Source: Fusobacterium varium
GTDB taxonomy: Bacteria > Fusobacteriota > Fusobacteriia > Fusobacteriales > Fusobacteriaceae
Assembly (NCBI GenBank): GCA_021531615.1
Contig: JADYUE010000007.1
Coordinates: 1 to 64,000, forward strand
Reading direction: 5' to 3'
Length of the DNA stretch: 64,000 nucleotides
In this document: in pieces, positions 59,992 through 64,000 of the stretch
Numbering within the stretch: the first letter of the stretch is position 1
Layout of the letters: every line of letters begins with the position of its first letter
Notes under the pieces: model-generated
Seen by the model: only the letters and a program-made list of their open reading frames with translations
What the model was told of the DNA's origin: nothing
Databases searched by the model: none
Made by a program: the position numbers and the translations under genes

Positions 59992-60858
59992 ATGAGAGAG
60001 TTTTTAAGATTAGACAACAAATTAATTTTAAAATTAAAAATAAAACCATTGTCTCCCCTATTGATAAAATTAGGAAATAAAGAAAAAGATAGTGAAGATA
60101 AAGATGGAAACTACATAGGATTTTTAACTACTGAATCAAGTACAGGAACAAAATTAGAATATAATGGTGGTAGTGAAAAAATCACTGAAGATAATAGAAA
60201 AGGGGAGATTTATATTCCTGGATCTAGTTTAAGAGGAGCATTTAGAGATAGAACTTTAGATATTCTTGATAATAATAAAGATGAGATTGAAAAGCTTTAT
60301 GGAGTATCTGAGGGAGAAAAGGCATTGAAAACAAGAATCTTTATTGGAGATGCTTTTCTATATAAAGTTGATAATAGAAAGAGATTTTATTCTGATAGTG
60401 ACAAAATCAGCGAAAGTTTAAAGGATATTTTAAAATCTAGATCGATCACTCCAATAGATCACTTTTCAGGAAAGGCAACTGTTCCATTAAAATTTGAATA
60501 CACTACTGAAAACTTTCTTAGTGAAATAACTGTAAATAATATCTCACTTAAAGAGTTAAAAACTTTATACTTTATTTTAAGAGATAGTATAAATGGGGAA
60601 TTAAGAATCGGAAACTCTAAAACAAGGGGATTTGGACAGATTGAGTTAGAGATTGAAGAGATGCTGTATTATAAATATTTTGGTAAAAAAGAGCTTATAA
60701 AAAATATGAATAAATACTTTGAAAGAATAGAGAAAAAATCAATAAAAATAGGGGATAAATATCTATGTGAGGTTTTAAAATTAAAGGAAAACTTTAATAA
60801 GATAGATGTGGAAAATCCAAATGAGTTTATTAAGGCTCTTTTTGCAGAGGTGGAATAA
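59992..60858 (+). CDS. Cas7-like RAMP subunit
   Basis: The 288-residue RAMP has IYIPGSSLRGAFRDRTLDIL, a loop rich in aspartate (KEKDSEDKDGNYIGF), ITPIDHFSGKATVPLKFEYTTENFLSEITV and IGNSKTRGFGQIELEIEE. The last motif is the glycine-rich loop of the family. With the previous gene it corresponds to the two halves of the Cas7-2x protein of the fused III-D variant. A ribosome site AGGAGGG precedes the ATG. Confidence 0.83.
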   Translation: MREFLRLDNKLILKLKIKPLSPLLIKLGNKEKDSEDKDGNYIGFLTTESSTGTKLEYNGGSEKITEDNRKGEIYIPGSSLRGAFRDRTLDILDNNKDEIEKLYGVSEGEKALKTRIFIGDAFLYKVDNRKRFYSDSDKISESLKDILKSRSITPIDHFSGKATVPLKFEYTTENFLSEITVNNISLKELKTLYFILRDSINGELRIGNSKTRGFGQIELEIEEMLYYKYFGKKELIKNMNKYFERIEKKSIKIGDKYLCEVLKLKENFNKIDVENPNEFIKALFAEVE

Positions 60859-61214
60859 TGGAAGATTTAAAAGTGTTTAATTTAGATGAGATAAAAGAGA
60901 GATTAAAAGAGGAAAAAGATCTAACTATACAATATATTGACTATGATAGAGAGGGAAAAATATATAGAGGGGAGTTAGAAACTCTGGATACAAATTTCTA
61001 TAAGCTTTATATTTTTAATGATAACTTTATGATAACTGCTTTTAATTTTGGAGATGAAGAGATTAGATATAGTGAAATCAAAAAAAGCGATATTGTAGAT
61101 GAGGAGATTAAATACTATTATCTAAACGATGGAAAGAGATTAAAAGTAAGATTTGGGAAAAAGAGTGGAATAGAGACTTTCCAATATATTGGTATAGTTG
61201 GAGGTGAGAGATAA
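60858..61214 (+). CDS. Csx19-position protein of the III-D complex
   Basis: The 118-residue protein (MEDLKVFNLDEIKERLKEE, then KLYIFNDNFMITAFNFGDEEIRY and a C-terminal YYYLNDGKRLKVRFGKKSG) is a small mainly beta protein without a motif I can name. It occupies the place of csx19, a small gene characteristic of subtype III-D, between cas7 genes, and overlaps both neighbours by 1 nt. It is shorter than usual Csx19. Call rests on position; sequence similarity could not be tested. Confidence 0.5.
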   Translation: MEDLKVFNLDEIKERLKEEKDLTIQYIDYDREGKIYRGELETLDTNFYKLYIFNDNFMITAFNFGDEEIRYSEIKKSDIVDEEIKYYYLNDGKRLKVRFGKKSGIETFQYIGIVGGER

Positions 61215-62404
61215 TGGCACAAAAGAAAAGCTTTTCATTAGATGATTTAGCAAAGGCACATGGAATAGAAAGAAAAGTTGAAGAAAAAAAAGAAGATTAT
61301 TCTAAATATGAACCTAAAAAATATAAAGAAAGAAACAATTTTACTCCAAAAAGTTCTAACTCAACTTTATTTACCTATCCTTTTAACTTTGTTTCTTTAG
61401 GAGATAAAGTAGAAAAAGAAGAGAGAAAATTAGGAAAAAATAGTGGTAAAATAGAGTGTAGTTTAATAAATTATACTCCAATTTTTACAGGTGGAGAGAA
61501 ATCAAAATCTGGAAAACATACTACTGAACAATTTTTAGAAGATAAAGATAACTACATAATTTCAGCAAGTACACTTAAAGGCGAGATTAGAAATATTATA
61601 GAAACTATCACTCACAGTTGTATAAGATGTAAAAATGAAGAGATAGTACCTGAAGAGTTTAAACCTTGTGATAATTTAAAAAGACTTTGTTTTGCTTGTA
61701 GATTATTTGGAACAACTGTAGAAAAGGCAGATGAAAACGGAAACTCTGCATATAGTGGAAGAGTTTATTTTAGTGATGCAAAACTTCCAAAAGTAGGTAA
61801 TTCTACTACTGTAATTACTTTAAAACCTATGGGAGAGCCTAGAGAAACTTTAAAAAAATATTATTTAGATAGATTTGGAGAAATAAGAGGAAGAAAGTTT
61901 TATTGGCATCACACAAATCAATTAGAAAATAAGAAAAACTATCAAAATTATGAAAATATAATAAAAGATAGAGCTAAACCAACAACTACAACAGTTCATT
62001 TTTTAAAGCCTTTGAAAACATTTTCTTTTAAAGTGGAATTTAAAAATTTAACAGATATTGAGTTGGGAATGTTAATTTATGCTTTAGAACTTGAAAAAGA
62101 TCTACTTCATAAGATAGGAAGAGGAAAAGCATTAGGTTTAGGTAGTTGTAAAATAAGTATAGATTCTTTGGAATTATTTGAAGAAAATAGATATAATTTT
62201 TCATTGTTTGTTTCTAATAAAAAAACAGGAGATAAAAATATCTACTTTGAAAAGATTAAAAATAAATATTTAAAAAATAATTCTCAGTTAGAACAATTAA
62301 GAGTTATTTTAAATGAAGAAAATAAATTAGATTTCAGTGAAGGGGCATATATTGAAAGGAATTCAAATAAAGGAAATATGCCTGAAATACTATCTTATAA
62401 ATAA
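61214..62404 (+). CDS. Cas7-like RAMP with zinc-binding insertion (TIGR03986-like)
   Basis: The 396-residue protein has a charged N-terminal tail (about 1-65), a RAMP core (ISASTLKGEIRNIIETI) and an insertion with CIRCKNEE and LCFACRLFGTTVEK, a likely zinc site. The C-terminal DLLHKIGRGKALGLGSCKISI is the glycine-rich loop. The CxACRLFG and HKIGRGKALGLG wording fits the TIGR03986 RAMP family found in III-D loci. It matches the Cas7-insertion subunit of the fused variant, which ends the filament. No clear catalytic aspartate is seen. Confidence 0.82.
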   Translation: MAQKKSFSLDDLAKAHGIERKVEEKKEDYSKYEPKKYKERNNFTPKSSNSTLFTYPFNFVSLGDKVEKEERKLGKNSGKIECSLINYTPIFTGGEKSKSGKHTTEQFLEDKDNYIISASTLKGEIRNIIETITHSCIRCKNEEIVPEEFKPCDNLKRLCFACRLFGTTVEKADENGNSAYSGRVYFSDAKLPKVGNSTTVITLKPMGEPRETLKKYYLDRFGEIRGRKFYWHHTNQLENKKNYQNYENIIKDRAKPTTTTVHFLKPLKTFSFKVEFKNLTDIELGMLIYALELEKDLLHKIGRGKALGLGSCKISIDSLELFEENRYNFSLFVSNKKTGDKNIYFEKIKNKYLKNNSQLEQLRVILNEENKLDFSEGAYIERNSNKGNMPEILSYK

Positions 62405-62421
62405 TTTAAAAGGAGAGAACT

Positions 62422-63732
62422 ATGGCTAAAATTTTAATAGCAGGTATAGGTGGTGGAGAAAAAAGAGATGGAAAGTATAGAGAAACTAACTACTCTTTAG
62501 AAGGAAAAGTCTATGAAAATAGAAGTTTCATTGCCTCAGTTATTGAAGAGCATTTTCAAATAGATAAAACAATTTTTATAGGAACAGTAGGCTCAATGTG
62601 GGATAATCTTTATGAATTCTATTGTAAAAAATACAATATAGATTATGATGAAGAGTATGCTATGAGTTTATTTGAAACTATAGTAGAAGCTAATAAAGAT
62701 ATGGATATCTCTCAATTAAAAATAGAGAAGTTTAATAATATATTTAATGGAAAGATAGAGGGAAGAGTTACAAAATACGGGGTGGATAGTGAGCAGATAT
62801 TTGATAACTTTAATATTATTTTAAACTTACAAGACACCCTTAAAGATGGAGATGAAGTATATATTGATATTACTCACTCTTTTAGATCTAATGCCATGTG
62901 GATGTTTTTAGTTATGAATTTTATAACAGATCTTATGGATAAAAATATTGAGATAAAGATGATCTCTTATGGAATGTTTGAAATAGCTGATAGAACTAGC
63001 AACATCACTCCAATTATTGATTTAAATGCTTTCTATAAACTTTTAAAATGGATTAAAGGAGCTCAATCTTTTAAAAATTATGGAAATAGTTATCTTTTAT
63101 TAGATAATATTGAAAATGAAGAGTTGAGAAAAAAACTGAAAACTTTCTCTCATGCTATGAACCTTAATTATATTGGAACTTTAAAGCAAAATTTAAACTC
63201 TCTAAAAAAATTATTACCTGAAATTGATGAGATGAAAGGACCAGGTAAATTGCTTATACCTCAAATTGTAAGAGAGTTTGTAAAAGAGTTTGATGGAGTA
63301 AAAAAAGATTTTATTCTTCAAGTGAGATTGGCTAAGTGGCACTATAAACAAAGTAGATATGCTATGGCATATATCAATATTAATGAAGCAATAAAGGGAT
63401 ATGTAGCAGATGAGTTAAGGGAGTTTTATCCTGATAAAAGTGAAGAGGAATTACTAGATTATGCTAGAAAATGGTTCTTTAAATTAGAGCCTAGAGTTTC
63501 AAGACCAAACTTTAAAAAAGATAATGAAAACAAGAAGATAATAGAGTATTATAAGATTTTTGATCACAGTAGAAGGGTTAGAAATGATATTGCTCACTCT
63601 CTAGGGCAAAAGGATAGTGCAATAAATGATATAATAAGTTTAGAAAATTATTGTGCTAAATTAGAGGATATGTTATCTAAAGAGGGATTTATCTACAATT
63701 GGGAACTTGATAATAATCTATTAGAAAAATAA
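62422..63732 (+). CDS. Csx1-type CARF-HEPN ribonuclease (TM1812/Csx2-like)
   Basis: The 436-residue protein has an N-terminal CARF domain with the family wording MAKILIAGIGGGE, IFIGTVGSMWDNLYEF and VYIDITHSFRSNAM (about 150-163). The C-terminal half is helical and ends in a HEPN active site RRVRNDIAHSLGQ (R-x4-H). It would be activated by cyclic oligoadenylate from Cas10 and cut RNA non-specifically. It follows the last cas7 by 17 nt and closes the operon. No ring nuclease is visible nearby. Confidence 0.9.
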   Translation: MAKILIAGIGGGEKRDGKYRETNYSLEGKVYENRSFIASVIEEHFQIDKTIFIGTVGSMWDNLYEFYCKKYNIDYDEEYAMSLFETIVEANKDMDISQLKIEKFNNIFNGKIEGRVTKYGVDSEQIFDNFNIILNLQDTLKDGDEVYIDITHSFRSNAMWMFLVMNFITDLMDKNIEIKMISYGMFEIADRTSNITPIIDLNAFYKLLKWIKGAQSFKNYGNSYLLLDNIENEELRKKLKTFSHAMNLNYIGTLKQNLNSLKKLLPEIDEMKGPGKLLIPQIVREFVKEFDGVKKDFILQVRLAKWHYKQSRYAMAYININEAIKGYVADELREFYPDKSEEELLDYARKWFFKLEPRVSRPNFKKDNENKKIIEYYKIFDHSRRVRNDIAHSLGQKDSAINDIISLENYCAKLEDMLSKEGFIYNWELDNNLLEK

Positions 63733-63761
63733 TTTATGTAAAAACAGATAATTTTTAAGGT

Positions 63762-63794
63762 AACTCCAGCAATTTTTGTTGGAGTTATTTTATT
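63762..63794 (+). terminator. Terminator of the III-D operon
   Basis: AACTCCA...TGGAGTTATTTTATT, a 7-bp stem about 30 nt past the csx1 stop. Confidence 0.75.
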
Positions 63795-63842
63795 GCCAAC
63801 AAATTATTAAATTAAATATTTGATAAGTTTTACAAAAAAGTA

Positions 63843-63876
63843 AAAAAGGTGTTAATATATCTAAGTACCAACACCT
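63843..63876 (-). terminator. Terminator of the right-edge minus-strand gene
   Basis: On the minus strand GGTGTT...AACACC followed by six T residues, about 25 nt past the stop at 63902. Confidence 0.75.
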
Positions 63877-63901
63877 AAAATCATCTATCTAATATTTTTT
63901 A

Positions 63902-64000
63902 TTATTTTAAAGTACTAATATAATTTGTTGTTATTTTTTTCAAAAATGGAATTGTTAATATAGCTGTCATAAAATCTGCAAAGGGAAGAGCTAACCAAAT
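63902..64000 (-). CDS. C-terminal end of a MATE-type efflux protein (partial)
   Basis: The minus strand encodes IWLALPFADFMTAILTI then PFLKKITTNYISTLK and a stop at 63902. The PxADFxTxxLTI pattern is the last membrane helix of many MATE-family multidrug efflux proteins. Only 32 residues are visible, so this is a tentative call. It is convergent with the CRISPR operon. Confidence 0.5.
   Translation of the reverse strand: MWLALPFADFMTAILTIPFLKKITTNYISTLK

Overview
The window is AT-rich, has densely packed genes, strong Shine-Dalgarno sites and frequent intrinsic terminators. Gene content (anaerobic glycerol and dihydroxyacetone use, a soluble Hdr/Flx electron-transfer cluster with fumarate reductase subunits, butyrate-type CoA chemistry, selenium-dependent molybdenum hydroxylase accessory genes) fits an anaerobic fermenter of the Fusobacteriota, most likely Fusobacterium. 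That assignment is inference from gene content and composition; no rRNA gene is present.

Layout. (1) 1-14.9 kb is an accessory island: a plasmid/phage-type primase-helicase beside an iteron-like repeat cluster, a complete type I restriction-modification system (hsdS, hsdM, hsdR plus an AbrB-like small gene), two minus-strand small membrane peptides each followed by a hairpin with the same ACGCCA loop, an orphan HigA-like antitoxin with a truncated toxin, a 34-aa hydrophobic peptide whose mRNA leader is highly structured, a GNAT toxin-antitoxin pair whose toxin lacks a normal start codon, and a scatter of degenerate CRISPR repeats, including two units made only of promoter, one repeat and a terminator. 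(2) 14.9-21.5 kb, mostly minus strand: a membrane metallophosphoesterase, dhaKLM, a TauE-type permease, xdhC and yqeB. (3) 21.6-35.3 kb, plus strand: an AAA/PD-(D/E)XK protein, then hdrB-hdrC-hdrA-flxD-flxC-flxB-flxA-frdB-frdA as one operon, a DcuC carrier and an M20 peptidase. (4) 35.6-42.1 kb: glpP, glpF, glpK, glpA, a second FAD oxidoreductase and a DUF1667 protein. The glpF, glpA and dhaK leaders share a promoter / antiterminator / terminator layout, so GlpP probably controls glycerol and dihydroxyacetone genes together. (5) 42.2-52 kb: free-methionine-sulfoxide reductase, enoyl-CoA hydratase-family and CoA-transferase genes, an exported FMN-binding protein, an unknown 504-aa protein, a histidine-type ABC transporter preceded by a five-His attenuator leader peptide, a nitroreductase and endonuclease IV. 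(6) 52.2-63.7 kb is a defence island: a PRTase/DprA pair resembling ShosTA, then a type III-D-like CRISPR effector operon (cas6, cas10 without HD, a Cas7-Cas5 fusion, cas11, two cas7, a csx19-position gene, a cas7 with insertion, and a CARF-HEPN csx1).

The most interesting system is the type III-D effector. Its gene order is that of the fused III-D variant described from cyanobacteria, but only the first fusion (Cas7-Cas5) is present. It has no cas1/cas2 here, and the array beside it is reduced to a leader, one degenerate repeat and a terminator. The only array with the same leader and repeat lies 40 kb away at 14.4-14.9 kb and is itself almost collapsed. Large nested-hairpin intergenic elements recur at least five times across the window.
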